DNA of 64,000 bases, taken from positions 62,001 to 126,000 of the forward strand of contig NZ_JAFMPP010000010.1 in assembly GCF_017349315.1 (NCBI RefSeq), in the 5' to 3' direction. Numbering within the stretch: position 1 is the stretch's first letter; each line of letters opens with the position of its first letter. The notes under the pieces are model-generated. The model saw nothing but the letters and a program-made list of their open reading frames with translations, made no database searches and was not told the DNA's origin. This DNA comes from Jiella flava. GTDB taxonomy: Bacteria; Pseudomonadota; Alphaproteobacteria; Rhizobiales; Rhizobiaceae. Shown here piece after piece: positions 51,527 through 61,340 of the stretch. The translations under genes were made by a program, and so were the position numbers.

Positions 51527-53437
51527 TCAGTTGGCCCCCTCGGACTGCTTGGCGACGTCCTCCGCCGTCTTGCGTGCCCGTTCTGCCCGTGCCTCGCGCT
51601 CCGTCAAGGTTCCGCGGACGATCTTTTCCTGATCACGCTCGGCCCGGGGTGGGCCAAAGGCGATGATGACGTCGCCGACGTCCGGCTCGCCCGCCCCTTC
51701 AGCCGCAGCAAAGACGATGTCCTGCGAGGGCTGAATCCACAAGACCGGCGTCGTGCCTTCCGGCCGGGTCTCGAAGAACTGCTCCAGCCCGAACTCCGGT
51801 GTCAGCCGCGTCGCCTGGAAGGTCCAGCCATCGATGATGTCGTCGCGCAGCTGGTTGTAGGTGCGCGGCGGCTTGAACAGCGGCATGCCGCCGAGGGTGA
51901 AATGCATCGCATGGCGCGCCCCCGAGGTCTGCTGACCGCTGCTGGTCGAGCCGACCTGAAAGACTTCCGAGCGGCCGATCTCGGCGCCGAAGTCGGTACA
52001 GACCAGAGCGTTGTAAGCGTCGTTGTCGGTCGCCGCGATCATGTGATCGAAGCGCGAGAGATCCAACGAATGATGGGCTTCTTCCGACAGGATCTCGCCG
52101 AACCAAACGTCGACCTCGGCAAGCCGCGCCTCGGAGACGTGCGACCAGTTGGCGTCGGCGATCACCACCGGCACCTCCTGCGCCTTCAGCCGGCGCGCCA
52201 GCGCGATCGAGAACCGTGAGGCGCCGACGATCAGAATGCCCGGCCGATTGGTCACGCGCAGATCGAGGATCCGGGCAAGCGGCTTTAACGAAAAGCCGTG
52301 CAGGAGGATCGTCGCGGCGACGACGGCGAAGGTATAGGCGACCATCCGGTCCGCATCCGCAACGCCGATCCGCGCCAGCGTCGTACCGAACAGACCGGCG
52401 ACCGCCACGGCGACGATACCGCGCGGGGCGATCCAGCTGACCAGCAGCCGCTCCTTGAATTCGAGCCCGGCGCCGGTCGTCGAAACGAAGATCGCGATCG
52501 GGCGAATCACCAAAAGAACGAGAGCCAGGAAGACCACGACCCGCCACTCCAGGCTCATGATCACCGAGAGCTGCAGCGACGCGGTCAAGACGATGAACAG
52601 GCCGGAGACGAGGAGAACGGTGATCGTCTCCTTGAACTTGCGCAGTTCATTGAGGCTGGCGAGTTTGGAATTGGCCATGGTGATGCCCATGATCGTCACC
52701 GTCAAAAGCCCCGCCTCCTCCAAAAGCAGATTGGTGAGGGCGTTCATGCCGACGACGACGGCGAAGAGGATCGGCGCTTTCAGATATTCCGGCGCGTGGC
52801 CGCGCGCGAAGAAGATCGTCAGCGCCCGACCGCCAAGGATGCCGCCCGCCACCGCAACGACCAAGGCCGCAAGAGTGGTGACGATCAGATGCTCGGCATC
52901 GTGGGCGCCACGCAGCACCAGATAGGCCTCGAAGGAAACCACGGCGAAGAGCGCGCCGACGGGATCGTTGAGGATCGCCTCCCAGCGCAAGAGTGAAGCC
53001 GGCCGCGCTTTGAGTCGCGCGTGGCGCAAAAGCGGCATGATCACCGTCGGGCCGGTGACCACCAGCAGCGCGCCGAGGATCAGCGACACCGGCCACGACA
53101 TGTCGCCGACATAGCGGGCGGCGAGCGCCGTCATGATCCAGACCATTGGTCCGGAGACCATCACCACCCGCCTCACCGCCGTCGAGGTCTCTCGGATCTC
53201 ACGCAATCGCAGCGTCAAACCGCCTTCGAACAGGATGATCGCAACGGCGGTCGAGACCAGCGGCGTGTAGAGTTCGCCGAAATCGGACCGCGGATTCATC
53301 ATGCCCGTCAGCGGCCCGAAGATCAGGCCGACGGCGAGGAGAATGACGATCGCGGGAATCTGGAAACGCCACGCCAACCATTGCGCGGCAATTCCCGCGA
53401 CACCGATCACGGCGATTTGCATGGCAAGGTCATGCAT
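51527..53437 (-). CDS. CPA1-type cation/proton antiporter with C-terminal RCK-like domain
   Basis: About 636 residues. Twelve or so membrane helices in the first 400 residues include GPLTGMMNPRSDFGELYTPLVSTAVAIILFEGGLTL, LVVTGPTVIMPLLRH and LRWEAILNDPVGALFAVVSF with the ND transport motif. A cytosolic TrkA-N/RCK-like domain follows (PGILIVGASRFSIALARRLKAQ), plus a charged C-terminus. It exchanges Na+ or K+ for H+. The start at 53437 (MHDLAMQ) has AGGAT 8 bases upstream; an ATG at 53446 is also possible. An in-frame extension reaching 54097 is antisense-like noise across the SCO gene and the repeat. Confidence 0.9.
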   Translation of the reverse strand: MHDLAMQIAVIGVAGIAAQWLAWRFQIPAIVILLAVGLIFGPLTGMMNPRSDFGELYTPLVSTAVAIILFEGGLTLRLREIRETSTAVRRVVMVSGPMVWIMTALAARYVGDMSWPVSLILGALLVVTGPTVIMPLLRHARLKARPASLLRWEAILNDPVGALFAVVSFEAYLVLRGAHDAEHLIVTTLAALVVAVAGGILGGRALTIFFARGHAPEYLKAPILFAVVVGMNALTNLLLEEAGLLTVTIMGITMANSKLASLNELRKFKETITVLLVSGLFIVLTASLQLSVIMSLEWRVVVFLALVLLVIRPIAIFVSTTGAGLEFKERLLVSWIAPRGIVAVAVAGLFGTTLARIGVADADRMVAYTFAVVAATILLHGFSLKPLARILDLRVTNRPGILIVGASRFSIALARRLKAQEVPVVIADANWSHVSEARLAEVDVWFGEILSEEAHHSLDLSRFDHMIAATDNDAYNALVCTDFGAEIGRSEVFQVGSTSSGQQTSGARHAMHFTLGGMPLFKPPRTYNQLRDDIIDGWTFQATRLTPEFGLEQFFETRPEGTTPVLWIQPSQDIVFAAAEGAGEPDVGDVIIAFGPPRAERDQEKIVRGTLTEREARAERARKTAEDVAKQSEGAN

Positions 53438-53583
53438 AGGCGACATCCTGTCGGTTCGGGCCGGCGACGGCTCGCCCGGCAGCATCAATCGTCTGGAAAC
53501 ACATAAGGCACGGCTTGGTTCGGCCCATAGAGCGCCCTGCGTCCTATCGGATGCAGAAAGGTCGCTCTCACCCTTTGAACCGA

Positions 53584-53629
53584 CGCATCGTGCTCTGTCG
53601 AAAATCGATTCCGATTTCCGGGCCGATGC
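53584..53629. repeat. dispersed palindromic repeat, copy 4
   Basis: CGCATCGTGCTCTGTCGAAA, ATCGATTCCGATTTCCGGGC, CGATGC: the 46-bp palindrome in the same orientation as copy 3, preceded by CCTTTGAACCGA. It lies in the 290-bp gap between the SCO and antiporter genes. Confidence 0.75.
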
Positions 53630-53733
53630 TGGAGCCAGGCCGAGCGAGCCACTGACTGTAACGGCAGATCCGCCCACCGGATGCGCCGCGGATCGCCCGG
53701 TGAGCCGGCCTGTCGTGGAACGGGCCGGGCGCG

Positions 53734-54324
53734 TCAGACGCCGGCGAGCTTGTCGAGTTTGCCGGTCACCGCCTTGGGATCCTCGCCATAAGCGAGCGTG
53801 CCGGCGAGATCGCCCTTGGCGTCGATCAGGAAGGTCGTCGCCGTGTGGTCCATCAGATAGTCTTCGCCAGTGCCCTGCTTGCGGTAATAGGCACCCCATC
53901 CCTTGGCGACCTTGGCGATATCGGCGGACTTGCCGGTCAACGCGATGATGTGCGGATCGACGGCATTGACATAGTCCTTCAGGATCGCCGGCGTATCGCG
54001 CTCGGGGTCGATGCTGATGAAAACGATGCCGAACTCGCCGCCCCGCGTCTCGATTTTCTGGCGCCGCGAGGCGAGTTCGAACAGCGTCGTCGGGCACACG
54101 TCCGGGCAGTGCGTATAACCGAAGAACAGCGCATAGGGCTTGCCAGCGAGTTCTTTCGAGCTGAAAGTCTTGCCGTTCTGGTCGACCAGCGTGAACGGCG
54201 TGCCGTAGGCCCCGTCAGCGGCGGCGCCGCGATTGGACATGTCGACATAAAGAAAAGTCAGCGCCCCTGCGATTAGCAGCACCATCGCCCACAGGCTCGC
54301 GCGTATCATCGTCTTGGGTTTCAT
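53734..54324 (-). CDS. SCO1/SenC family protein
   Basis: A 196-residue copper-binding assembly factor for cytochrome c oxidase. An N-terminal membrane anchor (ASLWAMVLLIAGALTFLYV) is followed by the thioredoxin fold with the copper site FFGYTHCPDVCPTTL (CxxxC) and the later His in YLMDHTATTFLI. IVFISIDPERDTPAILKDYV is the SCO hallmark. It acts on the periplasmic side of the inner membrane. No oxidase subunits are adjacent. Confidence 0.94.
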   Translation of the reverse strand: MKPKTMIRASLWAMVLLIAGALTFLYVDMSNRGAAADGAYGTPFTLVDQNGKTFSSKELAGKPYALFFGYTHCPDVCPTTLFELASRRQKIETRGGEFGIVFISIDPERDTPAILKDYVNAVDPHIIALTGKSADIAKVAKGWGAYYRKQGTGEDYLMDHTATTFLIDAKGDLAGTLAYGEDPKAVTGKLDKLAGV

Positions 54325-54707
54325 GCTCCAGCTCTCCGATCGATCGTCGCCGTCATCTGCTGGCGGCCTTGCAAGGCTCGCGCGTGTCCGCCGAAGCGGG
54401 TGCCGTCAAGCGGGACGAGTGACGAGCCGCAGGCACGGTGCGCTTCGCGACCAGGGAAACCGCCCGTTCAAGTGACAACCGCGTGGCATCCAACGGCATG
54501 GGCGTCGCGATCATGCCATCGCGGCCGCTCGAAAGCCCTCATTCCGTGCGCTGCGTCTCCGGGATAAGGCATAAGCGAGTTCGACGGATGAACGCCAGCG
54601 CTTGATTCCATCGAATGCGCGATAATTTTTCCACTCACGCGCAAAGGTTGGCATGGCAATCATGCGCTGTGGCGCCGCCACCCGTTTCCTCTCGGAGTGC
54701 AACCCCG
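54325..54707. other. 383-bp intergenic region between divergent SCO and OpgC-like genes
   Basis: It presumably contains promoters for both genes, but no convincing -35/-10 pair, operator, repeat or terminator could be picked out by eye. A short AT-rich spot (GATAATTTTTCCAC, about 54622-54635) lies upstream of the OpgC-like gene. Confidence 0.4.
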
Positions 54708-55901
54708 ATGTCGCGCATCCGGGAAAATCGCATCGATCTCGTGCGCGGCATCTCGCTGCTTCTGATCTTCGTCGATCATTGCAATCTGACCTTCTCCGGG
54801 TTGCTGCAGCACAGCCGAGGTTTTTCCGATGCGGCCGAGCTGTTCGTAACGATGGCCGGCATGTCGGCCGCGTTGGCCTATCATCCGGCGCAAGGCCCAG
54901 CGGCTCCGCTCGCCATCGCCAAACGCACATTCAAACGGGCGTTCAAACTCTATCGGGTTCATCTGGCGCTGCTCGCCATTCTCGCCGCCTTCGTCTACAC
55001 GCTGCGGTTCCCGCACCGCCAGGAGCTCGTCGCGCAATGGGCCCTCGAACCGCTGTTCGCGCCATCCGTGCAGATCGGCATCGACGTGGTTCTGCTGCGT
55101 TATCTGCCGGCCGGACTCGACATTCTGCCGCTTTACGTCGTCCTCGTCGCCGCGATCCCGCTGTTCTTTGTCGCCATCGACCGCTCGCCCTGGCTCGCCC
55201 TCGCGGCGTCGGCCGCATTATGGCTTGCCGCAGGTCTCTTCCACCTCAACCTGACCAATCTGGCGGAACCCAAGGGCGTCTGGTTTTTCAATCCGTTCTC
55301 CTGGCAATTGGTGTTCGTCTGCGGATTGATCGCCGGCCTGCGGCTGCGGCATGGCCAAACGCCCTTTCCATTCTCCCGCCCGTTGTTCGTCGCCGCCCTG
55401 GTCTTCTGCCTCGCCGCGATTCCGGCCAACCTTATCGTCCATGTCGGCAAGCTCGCAGACAGCGGTCCGCTGCATCTGCTGGTGTCCAAGACCAGCGAGG
55501 GACCGTTGCGGCTGATCAATGCCTTGGCCATCGCCTACGTCGTCTTCAATCTCGATATTTTGAAACGTCTGTCCCCCGACGGCATCCTGCGCCCGCTCTT
55601 TGCCACCGGGCGCAACAGCCTCCCCGTATTCTTGACCGGCATCGTTCTGGCGGACATCACCACGGCCGCCGTCGTCGCCAATGCCAGCCTGCCACTCGCG
55701 CTTGAGCTGACGATTGTCGCTCTTGGCTGCGCGATCCAGCTGATGCTCGCCACCAGCCGCGATCGCAGCGCCCGCCAAGCTTTCGGCAGATGGGCCGGCT
55801 CTTTGGTGGTGGCGTCCGATCCGCTCCCGGATTACGACGAACCAGCAAGCGCCAACGAAACCGCCGACATCCGCCATGCCGCCCGAAACACCCCGTCCTG
55901 A
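54708..55901 (+). CDS. OpgC-family membrane acyltransferase
   Basis: A 397-residue protein with about ten membrane segments. [25 protein letters not shown] and [21 protein letters not shown] are the OpgC-family start (R-D-x-R-G). [14 protein letters not shown] and [19 protein letters not shown] are also typical. OpgC-type enzymes add succinyl or other acyl groups to osmoregulated periplasmic glucans. The start at 54708 follows GGAG. It overlaps the next gene by 26 bases. Confidence 0.9.
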   Translation: MSRIRENRIDLVRGISLLLIFVDHCNLTFSGLLQHSRGFSDAAELFVTMAGMSAALAYHPAQGPAAPLAIAKRTFKRAFKLYRVHLALLAILAAFVYTLRFPHRQELVAQWALEPLFAPSVQIGIDVVLLRYLPAGLDILPLYVVLVAAIPLFFVAIDRSPWLALAASAALWLAAGLFHLNLTNLAEPKGVWFFNPFSWQLVFVCGLIAGLRLRHGQTPFPFSRPLFVAALVFCLAAIPANLIVHVGKLADSGPLHLLVSKTSEGPLRLINALAIAYVVFNLDILKRLSPDGILRPLFATGRNSLPVFLTGIVLADITTAAVVANASLPLALELTIVALGCAIQLMLATSRDRSARQAFGRWAGSLVVASDPLPDYDEPASANETADIRHAARNTPS

Positions 55902-56562
55902 GAACTTCGAAGAATTGCGCTTTCGCCCGTCCGAGCCACGGATTGCGACGACGGCGGAGCTGAAACGGGTGAAGCTCGGCCGCCATGCGGAGATCGGCCC
56001 GCGCTGCGTGCTGCGCGAGGTGACGGTAGGGGACTTTTCCTATTTTGAGCGCGGCGGCGAGGCGGTCTATACGAGCATCGGCAAATTCTGTTCGATCGCC
56101 GCCAATGTCCGGATCAACGCCCTCGCCCATCCGATGGAGCGGTTGACCACCCATAAGATCAGCTACCGGCCGAACGAGTATTTCCGCTGGCTGCCGGTCG
56201 ATCAGAGCGTGATCGATCGCCGCAAGGACGATGCGGTGACGATCGGCCACGACGTCTGGATCGGCCACGCCGTCGTCATTATGCCCGGGGTTTTTATCGG
56301 CAACGGCGCGGTGATCGGCGCCGGGGCGGTGGTCACACGCGATGTCGCGCCCTTCACCGTGGTCGCGGGCGTCCCGGCCCAGCCGATCAAGCCGCGCTTT
56401 GCCGAGCCGATCGCCACCCGGATCGCCGCGCTCGCCTGGTGGGACTGGCCACCCGAAACGCTTTACGACGCGATCCCCGACATGCAGGCGCTGCCGATCG
56501 AAGCCTTCCTCGACAAATGGGAAGGCCGTCAGCCCTTTTTGCCGTCCACCACGACGAAATAG
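55876..56562 (+). CDS. hexapeptide-repeat acetyltransferase (TIGR03308-like)
   Basis: A 228-residue left-handed beta-helix acyltransferase. Repeats such as [48 protein letters not shown] and the catalytic-loop segment [20 protein letters not shown] (His) precede [26 protein letters not shown]. The [13 protein letters not shown] and [29 protein letters not shown] segments match the phosphonate-locus transferase subgroup rather than chloramphenicol acetyltransferases. It overlaps opgC-like by 26 bases upstream and the convergent MFS gene by 34 bases downstream. Confidence 0.88.
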   Translation: MPPETPRPENFEELRFRPSEPRIATTAELKRVKLGRHAEIGPRCVLREVTVGDFSYFERGGEAVYTSIGKFCSIAANVRINALAHPMERLTTHKISYRPNEYFRWLPVDQSVIDRRKDDAVTIGHDVWIGHAVVIMPGVFIGNGAVIGAGAVVTRDVAPFTVVAGVPAQPIKPRFAEPIATRIAALAWWDWPPETLYDAIPDMQALPIEAFLDKWEGRQPFLPSTTTK

Positions 56563-57737
56563 AAAAGCGCCACCGCCGGCATCGCCATGCCGATCACGCA
56601 GATGCCGAGCCAACCGAACGCCTCCAGCACAGGACTCGCCAGGGCCGAACCGATCGCCCCGCCGATGAAGAAGGTGGTCATATAGACGGCGTTCAGGCGG
56701 TTTCGGATATCCGGCGCCAGGCCATAGATCTCCCGTTGACCGAAGACGAGATTGGCCTGGACGCCGAGATCGACCATCACAGCGCTAACGATCAGCGCCA
56801 TGAGTGAATGCGTCCCGAACAACGCCGCAGCAAAGGCCGCCACCACCATCGCCAACGCCGCCGTGGTGCCGATCCGCGTATAACCGCGATCGGCGAGCCG
56901 CCCGGCGACGGGCGCTGCGAAAACGCCGAGCACGCCGGCCAGCGCGAACAGCGCGACGCCGCTCGGCGTGAAATTGAACGGCGCACGCATCAAGAGGATC
57001 GGCGCCGCTGTCCAGAACAGCGAGAAGGCGCCGAACATCGCCGCGTGATAGAGCCCGCGCCGGCGTAAGACCGGCTCGGTGACGAACAGCTGGCCGAGCG
57101 AGCGAATGAGCGCGCCATAGCCGCGCTGGCCGGCCGGCACCCGGCGCGGCAGCAGCGCCAGCGAGATGGCGGCGAGTGCGGCGATCAGCGCTCCCGAAAG
57201 ACCGAAAACCCAACGCCATCCGACGATGCCGGCGAGAAAGCTGGACACCGGCCGGGCGAGCAGAATGCCGCCGAGCAGACCGCTCATGACATTGCCGACC
57301 ACCGCGCCGCGCTGCTTTTCCGGCGCCAGATTGGCCGCGAGCGGCACCAGCATCTGCGCCGCCGCCGAGGTCGTCCCGACAACCAGCATCATGGCAAAGA
57401 GCGCGGCGGCACCGGGCGCGACGGCCAGCCCCAGGAGGCTCACCACATTGGCCGCCATGGTGACGAGGATCAGCCGGCGATTCTCGAACAGATCGCCGAG
57501 CGGCACCAGGAAGACGAGGCCAATGGCATAGCCGATCTGGGCGAGCGTCACGATGGCGCTCTCGACGGCGATCGGCAGGCCGAGATCGGCTCCCATCAGC
57601 GCGACCAGCGGCTGGGCGTAGTAAAGATTGGCGGCAAGCGCCCCGCAGGACACCGCGAAGAGAAATGTCAGCATCGGGCCGAGCCCGCTGCCTTCGGCGG
57701 TCTCATCGGCCGGCATCGTCGTCGCCGCGTCGCTCAT
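56529..57737 (-). CDS. MFS transporter (DHA1-like)
   Basis: A 402-residue, 12-segment major facilitator. Motif A-like sequence between TM2 and TM3 is [16 protein letters not shown]4/5 contains [41 protein letters not shown], and the second half has [12 protein letters not shown]. The pattern is that of YnfM-like drug/metabolite efflux proteins; no substrate can be named. The start at 57737 (MSDAATT) is supported by the cytosolic N-terminus preceding TM1. The last 34 bases overlap the opposite-strand acetyltransferase gene. Confidence 0.9.
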   Translation of the reverse strand: MSDAATTMPADETAEGSGLGPMLTFLFAVSCGALAANLYYAQPLVALMGADLGLPIAVESAIVTLAQIGYAIGLVFLVPLGDLFENRRLILVTMAANVVSLLGLAVAPGAAALFAMMLVVGTTSAAAQMLVPLAANLAPEKQRGAVVGNVMSGLLGGILLARPVSSFLAGIVGWRWVFGLSGALIAALAAISLALLPRRVPAGQRGYGALIRSLGQLFVTEPVLRRRGLYHAAMFGAFSLFWTAAPILLMRAPFNFTPSGVALFALAGVLGVFAAPVAGRLADRGYTRIGTTAALAMVVAAFAAALFGTHSLMALIVSAVMVDLGVQANLVFGQREIYGLAPDIRNRLNAVYMTTFFIGGAIGSALASPVLEAFGWLGICVIGMAMPAVALFYFVVVDGKKG

Positions 57738-58031
57738 GGCACGAACCCTCTCACTGCGGCACGCCGAAGCCCTTCGGCGGCACGATCGGTGGTGACGCAT
57801 TCTGTCCGGTGACAGAGCCGGTTCCGCGAGTGGGCCGGCAAATCCACGCTTGTAACCTAACGGCCGCCGCCGATCATTCCAGACAGGCAGCGCGCGCCGT
57901 CAGCGAACATTGCGACAATCGCCGCGGCGCCGCGGTTTGCAACCCTGGCTGAGGCGCTTATGGTTGCGCCGGACGGCCGGCTCTTTGATGTTCCACCGCC
58001 AGCGATTTCCAACGACAGACCAGGATCCGCC

Positions 58032-58868
58032 ATGCGCTTTACCGGAACAAAGAGCTACGTCGCCGGCAAGGATCTGATGGTGGCCGTCAATGCCGCGATC
58101 ACGCTTGAGCGCCCGCTGCTTGTCAAAGGCGAACCAGGAACCGGCAAGACCGAACTCGCCTTCCAGATCGCCGATGCGCTTGGCCTGCGGCTGATCCAAT
58201 GGACGGTAAAATCAACGACAAGGGCCGCGCAGGGGCTTTACGAATATGACGCGGTCTCGCGGCTGCGCGACAGCCAGCTCGGCGACGAGCGGGTCTACGA
58301 CATCAAGAACTACATCAAGCCCGGCAAGCTTTGGGACGCCTTTGCCTCGAGCGAACGGGTGGTGCTGTTGATCGACGAGATCGACAAGGCCGACATCGAG
58401 TTTCCCAACGACCTGTTGCAGGAGCTCGACAAGATGAGCTTCGACGTGGTCGAGACCGGCGAGACCATTGCCGCGATCCATCGGCCGATCGTCGTCATCA
58501 CCTCGAACAACGAAAAGGAGCTGCCGGACGCCTTTCTGCGCCGCTGCTTCTTCCACTATATCCAGTTTCCCGATGTCGAAACGCTGCAGCAGATCGTCGA
58601 CGTCCATCATCCCGGCATCAAGCAGGATCTGGTGCGCGCCGCCCTCACCCAATTCTACGAGATCCGCGAGCAGCCGGGGCTGAAGAAGAAGCCCTCGACC
58701 TCCGAGGCGCTCGACTGGATCCGCCTGCTGGTCGCCGAGGACGTCGAAGCCAAGGATCTGCGCGAGAGCCCAACCAAGGTTTTGCCGAAGCTGCATGGCG
58801 CATTGCTGAAGAATGAGCAGGACGTGCATCTGTTCGAGCGGTTGGCGTTTTTGGCGCGCCGGGGGTAA
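58032..58868 (+). CDS. MoxR-family AAA ATPase
   Basis: A 278-residue AAA+ protein. Walker A is LVKGEPGTGKTELAFQIA (about 33-50), Walker B VLLIDEIDKADIEFPNDLLQELD, sensor 1 PIVVITSNNEKELPDAF and the arginine finger in LRRCFFHYI. MoxR ATPases act as maturation chaperones, usually beside a VWA (CoxE/CobT-like) gene; none is present here, the next gene being a cell-wall hydrolase. The start at 58032 (MRFTGT) is preferred because AGGAT lies upstream and similarity begins there. Confidence 0.92.
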   Translation: MRFTGTKSYVAGKDLMVAVNAAITLERPLLVKGEPGTGKTELAFQIADALGLRLIQWTVKSTTRAAQGLYEYDAVSRLRDSQLGDERVYDIKNYIKPGKLWDAFASSERVVLLIDEIDKADIEFPNDLLQELDKMSFDVVETGETIAAIHRPIVVITSNNEKELPDAFLRRCFFHYIQFPDVETLQQIVDVHHPGIKQDLVRAALTQFYEIREQPGLKKKPSTSEALDWIRLLVAEDVEAKDLRESPTKVLPKLHGALLKNEQDVHLFERLAFLARRG

Positions 58869-59191
58869 TCGGCGGCAAGGAACGCGATTTCGTTCGACGC
58901 GGCAAGAATGATGATCGACGCCCGTGGCGAGCTCGCTTCCTCGCCTCACCGTTCGGAGTCGGCGCGCCCGACATGAATGTGCGTTGGCGCGACCGATCTT
59001 GGGAACGGATTTTGCTGTCATTGTCGGTCTTGCGCATGCGAACGGCCCCAACCGTTCAGCTTTTCGTCAATTCTTAACCATCTTGCCGAATTCTCTGATA
59101 TCCGTGCCAATTTCGCACTCCACATTAACGCTTCAACGCGAAAATCGCAGACTCGAAAACCTGTCTCCGTACACGCTCACCGAGTTCTGCA
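58869..59191. other. 323-bp intergenic region upstream of the SleB-like lipoprotein
   Basis: No gene seen. The half nearest the lipoprotein gene is AT-richer, with TTAACCATCTTGCCG at about 59076 (a TTAACC half-site of the kind bound by CtrA) and CATTAACG at about 59124. This suggests a promoter but is not proof. Confidence 0.35.
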
Positions 59192-59950
59192 ATGCTCCTT
59201 CCGAAATCGGCGAAAGCGCTTCGAACGGCCCCGTTCCTCATGCTCGTGGCCAGCCTGTCGGGCTGCGCATCGGGTTCGCTGTTCAGCCGGCCGATGACCG
59301 CGCATGAATGCATGACGCGCGTGATGTATTTCGAATCCAACCGCTCGAGCCCGGTCGGGATGCTCGCCGTCGGCACCGTGGTGATGAACCGCGTCGAGAG
59401 CCAGCACTTTCCGGACACGGTCTGTGGCGTGGTCGCCCAGCCCAACCAGTTTGCCCCCGGCGTGACCACCCGGCGGATGGGCCGGGGGAGCCAGCTTGCG
59501 TCCGAAATGGCGACCAAGGTGCTGAATGGTGGGCGCCACCGCTATGTCGGCAAGGCGCTCTATTTCCATACCGCCGGCATGACCTTCCCCTACACCAACA
59601 TGCATTATCTCGTCGAAGCCGGCGGCAACGTCTTTTACGACAAACGCAAGAACGCCCGGAGCCGGAGCGATCCGCCCTTCGTCAATCCGCAAGGGTTGGA
59701 GGCTGCGAACCGTGCCGCCAACGTCATGCTGACGGGCTATCAGACCGCACCCGCGAGCCAGCGGATAGCACCGCAACCTCAGCCAGAATATCAGCCGCGA
59801 CGGATCGAGCAGCCCGCCGCCGTGCCGCTGCCGGAAGCGCCGCCGGAGGCCACCTATGCGGACAACCGCCCGGTTCCGCGCTCGGCCGGCAGCGCGATGC
59901 TGCAACCGGTCGATATCGACGATCTGATCCGCGCCAACGGCGGCTATTGA
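59192..59950 (+). CDS. SleB-type cell wall hydrolase, lipoprotein
   Basis: A 252-residue predicted lipoprotein with signal APFLMLVASLSGCAS (lipobox LSGC, acylated Cys about residue 25). The hydrolase-2/SleB domain follows: MTAHECMTRVMYFESNRSS (catalytic Glu region), VGTVVMNRVESQHFPDTVCGVV and GKALYFHTAGMTFPY. The C-terminal 80 residues are Pro/Gln-rich and disordered. It probably cleaves glycan strands in the envelope. Confidence 0.87.
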   Translation: MLLPKSAKALRTAPFLMLVASLSGCASGSLFSRPMTAHECMTRVMYFESNRSSPVGMLAVGTVVMNRVESQHFPDTVCGVVAQPNQFAPGVTTRRMGRGSQLASEMATKVLNGGRHRYVGKALYFHTAGMTFPYTNMHYLVEAGGNVFYDKRKNARSRSDPPFVNPQGLEAANRAANVMLTGYQTAPASQRIAPQPQPEYQPRRIEQPAAVPLPEAPPEATYADNRPVPRSAGSAMLQPVDIDDLIRANGGY

Positions 59951-60028
59951 GTCTGCAAGACGGCCGCACTTTGCGCATCTCGTCGGGCCAAGAGGCAGAG
60001 CCGGCCGGGGTCAATCCGCATCCCTTTG

Positions 60029-60931
60029 TCAGGCGAACAGCCGTAAATTCTGCCCTGTCCGCTCGCCAAAACTCGCCGCGACGTGCTCGGCCAACGCCTC
60101 GGCGACAGGGCCCGCGCCGTCCCGGGTGAGCATGTCCACCCTGTAAGTGCCAATCGGCGGAAGACCGCCCACGCCATCGAGCCGCACAAGCCGTGGCGAC
60201 AGCACGCTGGTCGGAAGGGCCGCGACCGCAAGATCGGCCTCGACAGCGGCAATCTGCGCCTGACACTGACCGCTGGAATATGCGATGCGGTAGTCGAGCC
60301 CGGCCTGTTGGAGCGCCGAAAGTGCCAGGGACCGCCAGAAGCAGCCATGCTCCGCCACGGCCAATGGCAGGGGATCGTGCATCGCCGCGCAGCCATTCTT
60401 CATTCCAACCCAGACCAGCATCTCGGTATGCACGGGACGCACCGGCAGACCGAAGCCGTTCTCACAGGTAAACAACACGACATCGAGGTCTCCGGCAAGG
60501 CAGCGACGGCGCAGCTCGTCGCTGGTGTCGAGCCGCACCTCGACCTCGACCTGAGGATGGGTCGAGGCGAAGCGTTTCAGAATTTCCGGGATCGCGAAGA
60601 TGCCGGAATCATCCGGCGCGCCAAACCGCACTCGCCCCTCCATCACCGGCCGGCGGAAATGCTCAAGCGCCTCGTCGTTCAGCCGCAAAAGTTTGCGGGC
60701 GAAGCCAAGCAGGCATTCACCATCGATCGTCAGCTCCACCGAGCGCGTCTCGCGGCGAAACAGCGGGCGGCCGACCAAATCTTCCAGCTTCTTGACCTGC
60801 AGGCTCACCGCCGAGGGCGAACGAAACACCCGCTCTGCCGCGCGGGTGAAATTGCCGGTTTCGCAGATGGCCACGAAGGTCCGCAGAAGATCGACGTCGA
60901 GATTGGCGACGACCGGTGCCAGTTGATTCAT
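60029..60931 (-). CDS. LysR-family transcriptional regulator (LrhA-like)
   Basis: A 300-residue LTTR. The N-terminal helix-turn-helix is DLLRTFVAICETGNFTRAAERVFRSPSAVSLQVKKLEDLVGRPLFRRE. The effector domain starts near 95 (RVRFGAPDDSGIFAIPEILKRF), which resembles the LrhA/HexA subgroup. The start at 60931 (MNQLAPV) has GGAG 8 bases upstream; an ATG at 60943 lacks a ribosome site. It is divergent from a small gene at 61044, its most likely target. Confidence 0.92.
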   Translation of the reverse strand: MNQLAPVVANLDVDLLRTFVAICETGNFTRAAERVFRSPSAVSLQVKKLEDLVGRPLFRRETRSVELTIDGECLLGFARKLLRLNDEALEHFRRPVMEGRVRFGAPDDSGIFAIPEILKRFASTHPQVEVEVRLDTSDELRRRCLAGDLDVVLFTCENGFGLPVRPVHTEMLVWVGMKNGCAAMHDPLPLAVAEHGCFWRSLALSALQQAGLDYRIAYSSGQCQAQIAAVEADLAVAALPTSVLSPRLVRLDGVGGLPPIGTYRVDMLTRDGAGPVAEALAEHVAASFGERTGQNLRLFA

Positions 60932-61043
60932 CGACGACTCCATCAGGTCAATGACGAATACTCATAGATCAGTTTAAACCTTTTCGTTCGACTCATCAAT
61001 CATCTCCCGGCAGATTACCCCCGCACCACCAAAGGAGAACGCC

Positions 61044-61340
61044 ATGCTGGGTTGGGTCTATGCGCCTCGGATCGAAGACACCGCAGCTGTGCACCACGAA
61101 ACCGGTTTCAGCTGGCTCTGGTCCTGGACAGCCAAACGGCGCCGACAAAGGCTGCGGCGCAATGCCATGGCGACGCTGCTGCGGGTCGATGCCGACACGC
61201 TGCGCGACATCACCGGACTCGAACGTTTGCAGGTCGAAGCAGCGGCGCGGCTGCCCCTGAGCATCGACGCTCTCGACCGTCTGCAACAGATGCAGCGCGC
61301 GGACAGCATCACCGCAGCCTCGCGCGCTGTGCGTCAGTGA
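61044..61340 (+). CDS. small hypothetical protein divergent from the LysR gene
   Basis: 98 residues, with AAAGGAGAACGCC directly before the ATG. The middle is strongly basic (SWTAKRRRQRLRRNAM). The second half, TLLRVDADTLRDITGLERLQVEAAARLPLS, has the layout of DUF1127-like proteins (basic stretch, then L-x-D-I/L-G-L/I) but not the exact signature. A regulatory or stress role under the divergent LysR protein is inferred. Function unknown. Confidence 0.68.
   Translation: MLGWVYAPRIEDTAAVHHETGFSWLWSWTAKRRRQRLRRNAMATLLRVDADTLRDITGLERLQVEAAARLPLSIDALDRLQQMQRADSITAASRAVRQ

Noticed and set aside
53438-54097. N-terminal extension of the antiporter frame to 54097
   Set aside because: It runs through the SCO gene in another frame and through the palindromic repeat, and the antiporter's first membrane helix starts just after 53437.
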